A stretch of 64,000 nucleotides of DNA, from NCBI GenBank assembly GCA_964036665.1, contig OZ038529.1, positions 11,354,060 through 11,418,059 of the forward strand, in the 5' to 3' direction. Origin of the DNA: Gordius sp. MW1. Its lineage: Eukaryota > Nematomorpha > Gordioida > Gordea > Gordiidae. Positions within the stretch are counted from its first letter, which is position 1. Each line of letters begins with the position of its first letter. The notes under the pieces were generated by a model, which saw only the letters and a list, made by a program, of their open reading frames with translations, did not search any database and was not told where the DNA came from. This document shows, piece after piece, positions 10,861 through 21,603 of this stretch. The position numbers were made by a program, and so were the translations under genes.

Positions 10861-13800
10861 CAAAATAGGAGTTTTAATGGTCAATATGGGAGGTCCAAAG
10901 GCTTTAGATGAAATTTATTCGTATTTAATTCGGATTTTTACAGACAGGGATATAATGAAATTACCTTATCAAAAGTAAGTAGTGCTTATTTACTTTATAA
11001 AATACTATTTAAAACATAAGCTCTTGTGGGTCATGATCCTATATGCTTTTCAGATATACTGGGCCACTGTTGGCAAAAATGAGAACTTCAAAGGTTCAAG
11101 AGCACTATAAACAGATTGGTGGGTCTTCACCTATCCATCATTGGACCAATGTGCAAGGGGAAAATATGATAAAATTGCTGAACCAAAAAAATGTTCATTC
11201 TTCTAAAAACTTTAAATATTATGTTGGTTTTCGATATGCAAATCCATCTACAGAGGAAGCCATTGATTCTATGGCAAGGTATTTACTATTTTTATGATAG
11301 TTTTCTTGAATATATATGCAATATAAATAAAGATTTGTATACCTTAAAATTAATTTATACCTTTGGTGTGTCTGCAATAAAAGGAGCCATAGTTCTTAAT
11401 ATGTCTAAAGCTATTACCTTATAATGTGTGAGGATAGGTTTAACAACCTAATTTTAAACTTGTGAGCTTTTATTTATATTTTTTTCAGAGATGGAGTAAA
11501 GAGGGTAGTTGTTTTCTCACAATATCCACATTATAGTTGTTCAACTACAGGTTCAAGCCTAAATGCTATATACAGACATTGTATGAAGTCAAATGATGTT
11601 GTAAAAGATATCCATTGGTCCGTAATAGACAGGTGGCATATGCACCCAGGCCTGATTAATGTTTGCCATATATTATTTATTTAATTAAAATATTTTTATT
11701 TTGGGATGAATTTTTAAATTCTCTATATCATTGGCAACACCTAACATAAGTTGTTCATGGTCAAATAAACATTTTAGTATATATTTTTTTAAATTTGATG
11801 ACTATTAATTATCATTATGAAATTTTGTCTATTTGGCCACTAACACACCAGGCTTACAATTATAACAATCATATCAATTATCTTCTGACATTTCATTTTT
11901 ATATTTATCATTTTTAAGGCCTTTGCCAAGAACATAAAAACTGAATTGAATAAATTTTCCAAGGATCAGCAAAAAGATGTTGTCATCCTATTTTCTGCAC
12001 ATTCCCTCCCAATGTCTGTAAGTCTCTTTAAAATGTAATATTTAAAATGTACAAATATTAGGTTGTTAAAAGGGGTGATCCCTATCAACATGAAGTTGCT
12101 ACCACCATGAACCTTATAATGAAAGAGCTAAATTGGTCACACCCTCATAGATTAGTTTGGCAATCAAAAGTAAGTTTATAAATATAATTTTTTACATATT
12201 ATGACTAAAAATCTAAGAAGGGATTGGTTTTTTTATAATTGGATAGACATGCATTTTATTCACTAATAGTCATTTTGCACTAAGACTGATACACTCGGCT
12301 CTTAGTTGGAGCTGCACGCCAGCCCCAAAAATTAGAGGTATTAAAAATTTAGGCCAGAATTATAAATTAAAAATAAAATATATGAAGCTATTAAAGGTTT
12401 ATTATTTATTATGATAGTCTTACAATCCCGTGAATAAACTTATAATTAATTATATCTTTATTAATTTCTCTGGTTGTTTTGTCCCATTTATAAAACCCAT
12501 AAATTGCATAGCGATTAATATATTAATCTACAACTCTTGTTTATAATATAAGAGAGTCCTTTTATTATATTTAATATTATTTAAAAACTTTTATATTATT
12601 TTATCTTTGTCAAATTGTTTAATCTAAAACCTTATTCAGAATAATTAATATATTTCTTTAAATTTCGGGCCGGGCCTCAAACCTAGATCATCTAAAAAAT
12701 CATTTGAACCCGGCTTGATACCCATTTGCAAGTCTGTAATCGTGCAATAATATCTATTATTATCAAAAAGTTTGAATGATTTGTAGCTATAAAAATTGCC
12801 CCCCCCCAAAAAAAAAAATTTTTTTATCTTATAAACTGGTGCATTTTAAATTCTCAATTTTACACTTATTAAAGTTACATGTTAATCTTTATTTTCTCAA
12901 ACTTTTTTCCTAAAATTACGTTATTCGGAATTTTGTCTAAATTTCTAGGAGTATTTTCTGCATTCCAGAGAATTTCCACCCTTTCTTTCTTGATAGATCA
13001 TATTTGTTTTATTTTTCTGCCCGAACCCGACCTAGTCCGATATTTTAACCAAATTGATCGCCCGAACCCTTAATATGTCCATTTGGCCATACCCGATACA
13101 TTAGAGGTGTCCAACTCGAATTTTTTATTTAGTAATCTCGGTCGATTTATTAAAAATTATTAAATAATTCTCATTTTTTATATATCAATTAGGATTAACA
13201 AATCAATCAAAACAAAATAATCCACGAAAACAAAATAATCGGTGAATATAAAGAATCTAATTAAATCCGAATTGCCTAAATATTAATATGCCCCCTCCCC
13301 CCGAGAATCTAAAGGTATAACTATTGTCCTGCCCGTCGGCCCAGCAGCGGGCTGGATGGGGCTATTTTAATTTCTGCTCCCTTCCTTCAACCCCGTAAAC
13401 ACACCTACTTAAAGTTTTGCATCATTATAATTGCAGCTCTATTTTTGGTCGGGTGAGGTTGAATGTAATTCGATGCTTAAAAACGGCTGTTACCTATTTG
13501 CATACAGTGCTAACTCTTTTCTGTTTACAGACCTTTTGTAAATATTTTTTATAAATATTGGTCGCGTTAAGGTTAGGATTTAGTTAACTGAGCTATTGTT
13601 CTAAGGTCGGAATTGGACACGGTTTTATTTTGCCCATTAAACGTTGTTTTATGTTTTACGAGAGGTAGGACCGGTGGAATGGTTATCTCCATCAACCGAC
13701 ACCGTGATCAAGAGTTTGATCGAGAAGGGACACAAAAATATCCTGCTGGTGCCGATCGCATTTACTAGCGATCACATCGAAACCCTGCACGAAATGGACA

Positions 13801-16800
13801 TAGAGTACATGCAAGAATTGATCGAGGAAATCAAAAAATCGAATCCCGCTTCTGGCTCGGACGTTGCCATAAAGAGATGCGCTTCCCTCAACGATAGTCC
13901 CCTTTTCACACAAGTAAAAGTTCACAATGTTATAGGCTTTCTTAATTTTTATAATTAAATATAATTTAGCTTCATTTTTATCAAATGCTTTCGATGGAGA
14001 AATGGTATCAAAGTACGTAAAAGATGTGGGGCAGGATTGTTATTGTTCCTTATATATGTTCTGTAGCGAGCTAAAGACTTATAGTAGCTTTCTGTGATTA
14101 GGTTTGGGCCTGCGTTAAATATTCCCGTCCTTAGTAAAAATATTATTGGGAATGTAACAGACTTTTTAGGAATTTAACCTTGGAAACGATAAACAAAATT
14201 TTATAACTTATTAATATATAGTGTTTAAACATAGTATTTTCAATAAACTTTTGTCTAGGATATTTGGTGAAAATGCGATTTATTTTGTTATTAGATAAAT
14301 TAAAATTAGGATAACATAGAAATCATATCTTGATGTTTCAAGCTTTGGCTATAAAAATTTTCATTTTGGCGTTTTTATTGTTTTTTCAAAACATAAAATC
14401 ATCATAATATTTGCCATAATAATATTTATCTTTTTTCGCGCCATAGTCGAGGCTTTATTGATTGGGGCTCTATCACTTTTTTCACCTCTTCGTCTCCAAC
14501 CTTTAGATAGTGGCCCGCAGCCTTGAGCCTAGAAATGTATATTTTGTCATTGTATAATTAATGGACAATTGCTTTTTATGGCGTTTATATTTTACTTGCA
14601 TAATTCCAACTTACCAATGAGCTTTCATTATGGGCTTCATTAGTGTAGGATTGTTGTAGAATTTTGGTCCTACAATTTCTAGGATTTTAAATAGATCTTC
14701 AATTTCTATGAACGGCCATCTGATTATATTTATCAAGTCCGAGTAGTTTATAAAAGTCGACGACTTTTCTTTTTTCTTTTGATTGATCCACTTTAGAATT
14801 AACAACGCAACCTATAAAAAATGGTTTCGTAAAATAATGAGGTTATTTTGGTAAATAATTTATGTGTTTGCCTTAAGACAAATTTTGCTTATTTTAATGG
14901 TTCTAGTTGGTTTTCCAATCCGTTAAAATTGAATTATATAAACGCAGCCGTGTTTACGAGAACCAATCATTTTAAATTATGAATGTTTATATAATTAACT
15001 TAATTACGCCATAGTTTCCATTTAAAATAACAAAATTTAACGTTTCAAAACTTCATAATATAAATTCAAAGCCACAGCCGTGTTATAATTTATTAGTTTT
15101 CCCCCTATACTTACAGAGGAATAACACAAATTATGTCGATTTATAAACAAATTTTACCTTACAAATTGCCATTTAAAGCTCATGTGAATTAGTAGATAGA
15201 TTACCTACCTGCATTTCGTTTTTGATCGGTAAATCGTCTTTGGAACACACGTAAAATAATGATTCGTCGTTGATTAATTTTAATTGTTCGTCGCGCACCC
15301 CTTGGAGTATGATAGGCTTGATATTTTTGTAACAAATTTCTTGCATCCTCTTGGCGTCACTTTGTATCGCACTTTTCAGGGTGCTGAATATATTTTCTTC
15401 CCTCAAAGCGCAATCCATGGCGGCCTTGGCTATTTTGTATAACGTCAAGCATCCCATCCGGCTCGAGGCCAAGTATATTTCGGCCAGGTTTCTAACAATA
15501 TATCGCATTCATTTTAATCCATCACTGCATATACGAGTGCTCGCTAATCGCAAAAAATTATACTCCGACTTTCAATTGAAATCGTAAACCAGAACATTCA
15601 ATTAAAATGAATAAGAAAGTTATGAACTTATTTGTCCTGAACTTAACTCGGTCCAAAAATTTGTTCACGCTTCACCCTATATTAGGCTAGATTTCGCCTG
15701 GCCCATGGCACAAAGTTACGTTTTTTAAAAGTTTTAATATTGTAAATTAATGTTAACCGTTGTAGGATGTATCGAAGTCTGACCAATAGAGCACCATTAT
15801 TAGGAGAAAAACTATCACATTAAAAGGTTTTATACCCTGTCGAATTTTGATTAAATTTATTTTACCCGACAATATGGCTTAGCCAAGATTGGAACAAGAG
15901 AATGGTAATAATGTTTGGAGGGCAGAATGCTAATTTGTTGAATTTTCATTGATAATATATTTAATCTTTAACTTTTTTAAAATTAAAGGGGCCATCCACC
16001 CTCTTTGCACTCCCCCTGGCTACGCCCTTGCCCGAAACCCGTTTTACCCGAATTAAATAAATGCTAAAATTGACACTCGAACCCTGATAATCTTTGCTAA
16101 TGTACATACCTTATCTTTAAAGGAATGTTCGCAACATAGCAATGTTCTACCAAACAAATGTCTATCTCTTGAACAACACTCACAAATGGCGATTCATTGT
16201 TTCCCTCATTTTTAGATTTGATAATGTTTAGCAATCCATAACAAGCCAAAATCATCGGGTGTACGTAAAATTTGTTGTAATTCTTGGGTGGATTATTGCG
16301 ATTGGAGTCGTTAGTTTCGTTCGAATTCTGTACGACTAGCAAATGATTTGCCCCCAGGGTCCAATATTTACCCCGACTACTTCTGATCCATACCTTCTTG
16401 GCATACTCACCGACTAATGAATAATGACATATTTCGGCACGTTTTTTACTCATTGTAAACTTTATTAGCAGCAACAATCAAATGAAAGATGTTTAAAAAT
16501 TTATCATTAAATAAGCTCGTTTCTTTCAATTGTGGAAGTATTCTTAATCATTTTTTACACTTACTTTGTAGTTGTTTGACAAAATTTGCCATGAATTCGT
16601 GAATGCTAAAGCTTACATGTTAGCCATTATCCGTAGTTATCTTTTTATCAATTTAGTCAACAGTGTGTGTGTATTACTGTAGAATGTTTCACTCGCAAAC
16701 AAAGTATGCAAATTTTACAATTTCATTTATTCCAGGCACTGGCTGATATTGTTACCGAGCATCTTGCGCGAGACGAGCCTTATTCCAACCAAATGCGATT

Positions 16801-16867
16801 GACGTGTCCCCTCTGCCTGAATCCCACGTGTAAAGCTATGAGGGAGTATTTCGCTAAACCAAATTGA
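10856..16867 (+). CDS. FECH: Ferrochelatase, seven exons, [2Fe-2S] type
   Basis: Ferrochelatase inserts Fe2+ into protoporphyrin IX, the last step of haem synthesis, on the matrix face of the mitochondrial inner membrane. Exons: 10856-10974, 11054-11278, 11489-11660, 11919-12017, 12062-12169, 13665-13913, 16736-16867; phases agree and give 367 aa. It begins [11 protein letters not shown]. It has the catalytic His (H200 in [10 protein letters not shown]) and Glu (E280 in [14 protein letters not shown]). All four cluster cysteines of the animal enzyme are present: C132 in YSCSTTG, and C348, C351, C356 in [11 protein letters not shown]. The length equals the mature vertebrate enzyme, so this start gives no transit peptide. 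The frame is open upstream to a CTTTAG acceptor just before AGTATAAAT, so a transit-peptide exon may lie further upstream. The last intron contains an antisense gene. Confidence 0.92.
12170..13664 (+). other. FECH intron 5 with decayed GC-rich hAT-like fragments
   Basis: Mostly AT-rich. GC-rich patches at 12665-12720 (TTTCGGGCCGGGCC), 13018-13100 (GCCCGAACCC twice) and 13330-13362 (GCCCGTCGGCCCAGCAGCGGGC) resemble the CCCGGCCC/GCCCGAACCC subterminal repeats of the intact hAT-type element at 21604. They are probably eroded copies. No terminal repeats or target duplications could be matched. Confidence 0.35.
14374..14379 (-). promoter_or_regulatory. Poly(A) signal of the BTB/BACK gene
   Basis: AATAAA on the minus strand, 47 nt beyond the stop codon and inside the FECH intron, is consistent with the nested gene making its own transcript. 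Confidence 0.45.
14426..16453 (-). CDS. BTB/BACK-domain protein nested in the FECH intron, four exons
   Basis: Exons on the minus strand: 16453-16110, 15491-15209, 14811-14615, 14528-14426; GT-AG junctions in phase, 308 aa. The first exon has a BTB-like stretch ([14 protein letters not shown], then a helix leading to VANIPLKI). The junction into [14 protein letters not shown] matches the end of BTB domains. The rest reads as [22 protein letters not shown], then [11 protein letters not shown], then [18 protein letters not shown]. The protein ends [14 protein letters not shown]...KPRLWREKR. Such proteins usually serve as substrate adaptors for Cullin-3 ubiquitin ligases (family knowledge; function here is inferred). 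An in-frame ATG lies 8 codons upstream (16477). AATAAA follows the stop by 47 nt (14379-14374, minus). The BTB core seems short, so an upstream exon cannot be excluded. Confidence 0.72.
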
Positions 16868-17059
16868 AAAAAACACACAGCTTTTAACACCTTTTTTGTT
16901 ATTCCTATTTTGTTAAAATTTTATAAATTTTATTTATTCGTATTTGTTAATCGAACGCTTATTATTATCAATTTTGTCTTGTTAAAATATGTAGTTTTAA
17001 ATGTAAAATAATATTTTGATAATAGAAGTGCTTTAAAATACTTAGTATCAAACTTATAT

Positions 17060-17405
17060 AAAAAACTAGATGAACCCGGCAAACATTGTTTTACCTTTTA
17101 CCCGGGTGTATTAAATATGTTGGAATTTTAGGGCATATATGATGATAAAGCGGTTATTGAAGTAAAATTAAAGTTTGATGTCTATATGTTCTACTTCTAT
17201 TGTTCTATTTCCGTATACAGTGCAACGCGTACGAATACTCGAAAACTACTGGACCGATTTGACTCGAACCAATCTTAAAACATGCTCCGGAGTGTCAGGA
17301 ATAAACTGTGAAATTTTGAGCCAAATCTGTCTGGTAGTTTTCCAAAATTGGTGGCGGCATATATACACACACACACATAGTTTCATTTTTATATATAAGA
17401 TTTTA
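17060..17405. repeat. Interspersed repeat, unassigned
   Basis: The region contains CGAAAACTACTGGACCGATTTG, a wording I recall from dispersed invertebrate repeats, then a short (CA)n run and ATATATAAGATTTT. No terminal repeats or coding capacity are visible. It starts about 190 bp after the FECH stop. Confidence 0.3.
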
Positions 17406-17519
17406 AATATTAGTTACCGAATCGTTTCTAGCTCGCAAAGTTATGGTTGTTATTGATTTTTGAATTAAGTGCGCGTAAAAATGAGGGTGTTGCGGATTGC
17501 ATGAGCCACTAAAATTTAG

Positions 17520-17822
17520 GCTCGCGCGCATTATACTATAACGCGACGACCGCGATGGCCAAATAAAAAAGTGCCTTTATATGCATTAATGTATAAGACC
17601 CTGCATTTTCTGCTAAGACTAAAGCGGCCACGCAACAACGGGAGAGAGCCTTTTGTGTCCTTTTTAAAACGCACGGTATTATCCAGAGTGTCCATTTTTT
17701 CAGGCATGCTATCTAAAATTCTTATATCGATTTTAGCCATACTTAGAATCAACGCAGGTTGATTATTTTGGTCACGCCATCGTTATCGTTATCCGTCCCC
17801 ACCAAAGAGAAAGCGCACACTA
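17520..17822. other. GC-richer island of unknown nature
   Basis: About 300 bp are markedly less AT-rich than the flanks (CGCGACGACCGCGATGG, GCGGCCACGCAACAACGG). The minus strand has a 73-codon frame (17752-17531) beginning MILSMAKIDIRILDSMPEKMD. Another minus frame also reads plausibly as membrane protein (ENAGSYTLMHIKALFYLAIAVV), so the coding frame cannot be decided. It may be an isolated exon, a decayed gene or an RNA. I do not recognise it. Confidence 0.3.
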
Positions 17823-18650
17823 GCGTCATATTTCTATAATGTTTCCTCTGCTTACGTCAAATTATTTATTGCCATTTAATAAGTTGGCAAATAAATTATA
17901 TTGCGAAATTATTTTTTTATACCGGTTCAACTCACTATTCATTCTTCATTGGGTAAGCTATTTATCAGTTTTTAATTAACATAATAATGTAGATTGCAAT
18001 AAAATTTTGTACACCTTTAATAAAAATTTTATATGCGTATATGACATCCTCGTAATTTGTCCAATCAAATTTTGTTTTGCAATTAAAACTGGTGTAATGG
18101 AAATGTAAAAGTATAAGCTAATTTTGCTAAAACCTTATTTTTCTAAAAATATAATTTAAAATACTGACACAACACATTATTATGCTAACGTGGTTTCACT
18201 TTATAATTGTTCTGCATTTGTTTTAAATATCATCAAAACCATATTATCTCCTTAATAATTTACCATTTTCGAAACTTGTATTAAAGATGTTTAATCTTTG
18301 CAACTATAGCATTTAATGCTTTCGGCAGGTCTAGGCTGACATTAAAACATTCATAAGATTATTCGTAAGATTAAACAAATGTTTAGTCCTGCAAAATAAT
18401 TTTTATGAGGTTTTTATTTTTATGTCGCCCTTACAAAAAAAATGATATATTTTAATCCTTAAGTTTTAAGCATATTTAATTTAATAAATTAATTTATATT
18501 ATAAAGTAAAAACCAAATTTTTCAAGAAAGAATTAATTAAAATTTTAAATTATCTTGCAACGATTAAATCATCTATAAATTTTTTCGATTTTCATTAAAA
18601 TTCTTAATCCCCAAAATAAAGGATTTCCAGAAAAATTGAAAAAATTTATC

Positions 18651-18996
18651 GTGGTGGCGTAGTGGGTTTAGGTTTTGTCTTTGAAACTGGAGCTCGTGAG
18701 TTCAAACCCGCTTTTGGCATTTTTTCGAAAGATTATAAAATATCTTAAAACGATGCGCATGGTAGGCGCCCTTATCATGTGAAAAGTCAACGAGTGTCAC
18801 TACATCTGCCGCAAAAGGATGTAGTTAAAAAAACTAGTTTGCTAAGGACAAGATTGGGAGTGAGCTCGCTAAATGTGTAAACGATGGCTGTGAATTAGAG
18901 TTCGGTCATGGTCCGCATGATGCACAGATGAAGAAAAGGATGAAATGAATATTAAAAATAACTCTGGCATTTGATTTAGCTATCACGACTTTTTCA
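18651..18996 (+). mobile_element. tRNA-derived SINE, copy 2, with target duplication
   Basis: A box GGTGGCGTAGTGGGTTTAGG and B box GAGTTCAAACCCG lie about 35 nt apart, followed by a body homologous to the copy at 2015. The element is flanked by a 12-bp direct repeat, AAAAAATTTATC, at 18639-18650 and 18997-19008, as expected from LINE-mediated insertion. Confidence 0.65.
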
Positions 18997-19428
18997 AAAA
19001 AATTTATCACCTAATAATATAAAAGAGTTCGAATCGTCTTCACAGATAGCCTTCCTTTTAATATCAAGAAAGAATTAAAACATGTACGCGATGTAAGATT
19101 ATGCCAGGTGAGGCTATTGCAGCTAGAGACCTGTAAAATCGATTTTTTTAAGGCCCGGCCCGGGCCCGAAATTTAAAATGGGGAAATAGGCCTGGCCCGG
19201 GCCCAAATTTTAGCATCTTTAAAAATAAGGCCCGCCCCGGAATTTTTATAATTGTAGGAATTTAATCAAACTCAATTTTGGTAAAATTTTTAATAAAAAA
19301 ATAAAACGCACATAATAAAATTATAAATCGATAATGGAACTATTTTGATGCAAAAAAAACAGCATCAAAAATTTCCGCGTTTAAATTTGTTCTCCGGTCT
19401 TCATAAATCCGGCCCGCTGACTAAAAAC

Positions 19429-19848
19429 TAGAGATGCACCGATACCAAGTATCGCATGGTATCGGCGCCGATACCTTGCCAAAAGAATCGGCCCGATACT
19501 TTGCTAGTATCGGCAATTACCAAGCCGATACCTTTTTCAATATGAAACTCAAAAAATAATATTTATAGTATCTCCTACCATTAAAAAATAGAGGACTTTT
19601 TAAATTTTTTGAAAATTGTTTCATTTGATTGGCTATAAATATTTCTTTACAATTGGTTTTATCGTCAAAATTCTGATCTACCAAAATTTGGATGTGACTT
19701 AATTTATAATATTTAATTTGCATATATTTTTTAGTATAAAAATTTTTTTTATTATAAGTATCGGCATGGTATCGGTATCGGCAAAAAAATCTTAAGTATC
19801 GGCTGGTATCGGTATCGGCATAAAATAGTGGTATCGGTGCATCTCTTA
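19429..19848. mobile_element. Nested hAT-type MITE with CGATACC subterminal repeats
   Basis: Termini TAGAGATGCACCGATACC and GGTATCGGTGCATCTCT are inverted repeats. Inside each end the word GGTATCGG or its complement CCGATACC is repeated several times. Flanks CTAAAAAC (left) and TAAAAAC (right) fit an 8-bp target duplication damaged by a 2-bp deletion at the right junction. It lies within the larger hAT-type element and is therefore younger. A frame of about 110 codons on the minus strand only translates the repeats. Confidence 0.65.
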
Positions 19849-19965
19849 AAAACACCCCTTACTCGAGGCAGACGAAGAAGGTGTCGAAAAAATCTTAAAA
19901 CAAGGGAGCTAAGCGCTAGAAATTGACCACTCTGGTCTTTCCACTACGCCTCTGGATTTCGAATC

Positions 19966-20100
19966 AAATCGAATATTTTTAGTATTCCATTTGAATTCAC
20001 TATTTTAATTTGAAAAAATGCTCGATTCGAGAGTCGTCCAATATTAAAATAATGATTCGAATACGATTCGAAAAAAATTTTAAGTTTCGTTCGATTATTT
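19966..20100. repeat. TTCGAAT-motif repeat fragment
   Basis: Repeated ATTCGAA/TTCGAAT words within about 130 bp match the motif of the repeat at 2343-2645. It lies inside the hAT-type element at 19124-20993. Confidence 0.3.
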
Positions 20101-21059
20101 TTCAAGGTTTTTAATTCCTAAATATAGCTATAAATGAATTTATTCATAAAAATGCAAAGATTGAATATAAAAATATTAAAGGCGAAAATGATAAAATATC
20201 GATATTTTAGTAAATCTTTGTTTGTTATATAAGGCAAACTTGAACGATGATTGCAGGTTGCAAATTCGATGATTTATTATGGTCCCAAACCATTAACTTA
20301 TTTTTATTCTTCAGTATCAAAATTATTTAAATTAATATAGTCTCTAATTAAAAGTTCGCCTATATGGTATAAATTAAAGTTTATCTATTATTTAGTGTCG
20401 GTACCCGTACAACGGGTTATTTTCTTGTTTCATTATAAATCTAGAATGTTTACGTAATAAAATCTCGGCATATATATAAGGTTAATGCATATGAAAATAT
20501 ATTATTTATAGTTTAATTATTTCTGTTAAAGTTTAATGGATAAGTACAGAAAATGAAAATAAATATTAAATAATAGTTGACCTAAAATGTTAGCAAAAAT
20601 TATGAAATTTTTTTTGAAGTTGAACCCCATACTTTATGTAAAGTGATATTTTTCTATTTTGGGTATGCTTATAAAATTTAAATTTAGTGATCGGAGAAAA
20701 TAACTAATTTGCGGAAAGATGAAATCAGCTTAATTATTTTCGTCTTGTATATTTAAAATAACTATCAAGTATAAATAAGATTTCGAATTCCTTTTTTAAT
20801 TTTTTGTAATTATTGTTTTAAACAGAACAAAGAACTACCTAGGCTGCGACTTCTAAATTATTTACTTCTAAATTATTTCGGGCCGGGCCTATAATTATGA
20901 ATTAGGCCCGCCCCGGAATTTTAAAGTTTCAAAATTTAAGGCCCGGCACGGGCTTTTCCGGGCCGGGCCTCGGGCCGCCCGTGCAGGTCTCTAATTGCAG
21001 CCCAACACATACTTGTTGATCGATTATGTCATCTCCAAGACAAAAACACAAAAGCTGAA

Positions 21060-21600
21060 GTGACTAAATAAATAAATCAAATAGCTCCGGCTACAAAAAT
21101 TGAAAGGTGTTTACAATGATAGAATAATTAAAAGGCCGCAGACAGTTGATCATGAAAAAGCTAACGACATGTGGAATAACATAGTTTACACGGTACGATC
21201 CGTAGCGAAATGTGTTCTAGGAGAAGGCAAACCAGGTATACCAAGAGATAAAGAGACATGGATGTGGAAAGACGTGCAACGCCTAGTCAATTTAAAAAGA
21301 AAGTTTTACAAATTGTGGTCACGAGAAATGAAGAAACAGTGGTTTGTGTCAAAGCTAAAAATAGGGTAAAACGTTGTATGGTTAAGGCTAAAGCAGATGT
21401 CTACGAGAATTTGAACGTCAAATTAACTACTTAAGAAGGAAAAAAATGATCCACAAAATCACAAGGACGAGGGCATAAAACTCAAAGGATGTGGTAACCT
21501 AAAAAACACAAAGAGCAAGGAAGCAACACTTTAACTCTGGGGCATCAAATCATTGACCGTTGGGAAGAAGAAGAAGAACGGTGAAAGCTGATAATATACC
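21060..21600 (+). pseudogene. RTE-type LINE fragment, 5' part
   Basis: The frame at 21100-21369 reads like the linker between endonuclease and reverse transcriptase of RTE-type LINEs (DKETWMWKDVQRLVNLKRKFYKLWSR). It is followed by a decayed stretch ending in a GAAGAAGAAGAA run at 21563. The sequence resumes at 22570 after the hAT insertion. No full ORF survives. Confidence 0.5.
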
Positions 21601-21603
21601 TAT

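Larger units (their letters stand above)
19124..20993. mobile_element. hAT-type DNA transposon, non-autonomous, 1.87 kb
   Basis: Terminal inverted repeats TAGAGACCTG and CAGGTCTCTA are flanked by a perfect 8-bp target duplication, ATTGCAGC (19116-19123 and 20994-21001). Subterminal regions are dense in GGCCCGG/CCGGGCC words (19150-19245 and 20878-20985), mirrored at the two ends. The interior is AT-rich with no transposase and carries a second nested element at 19429-19848. An 8-bp duplication and a TAGAG-type terminus fit the hAT superfamily. Confidence 0.75.
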
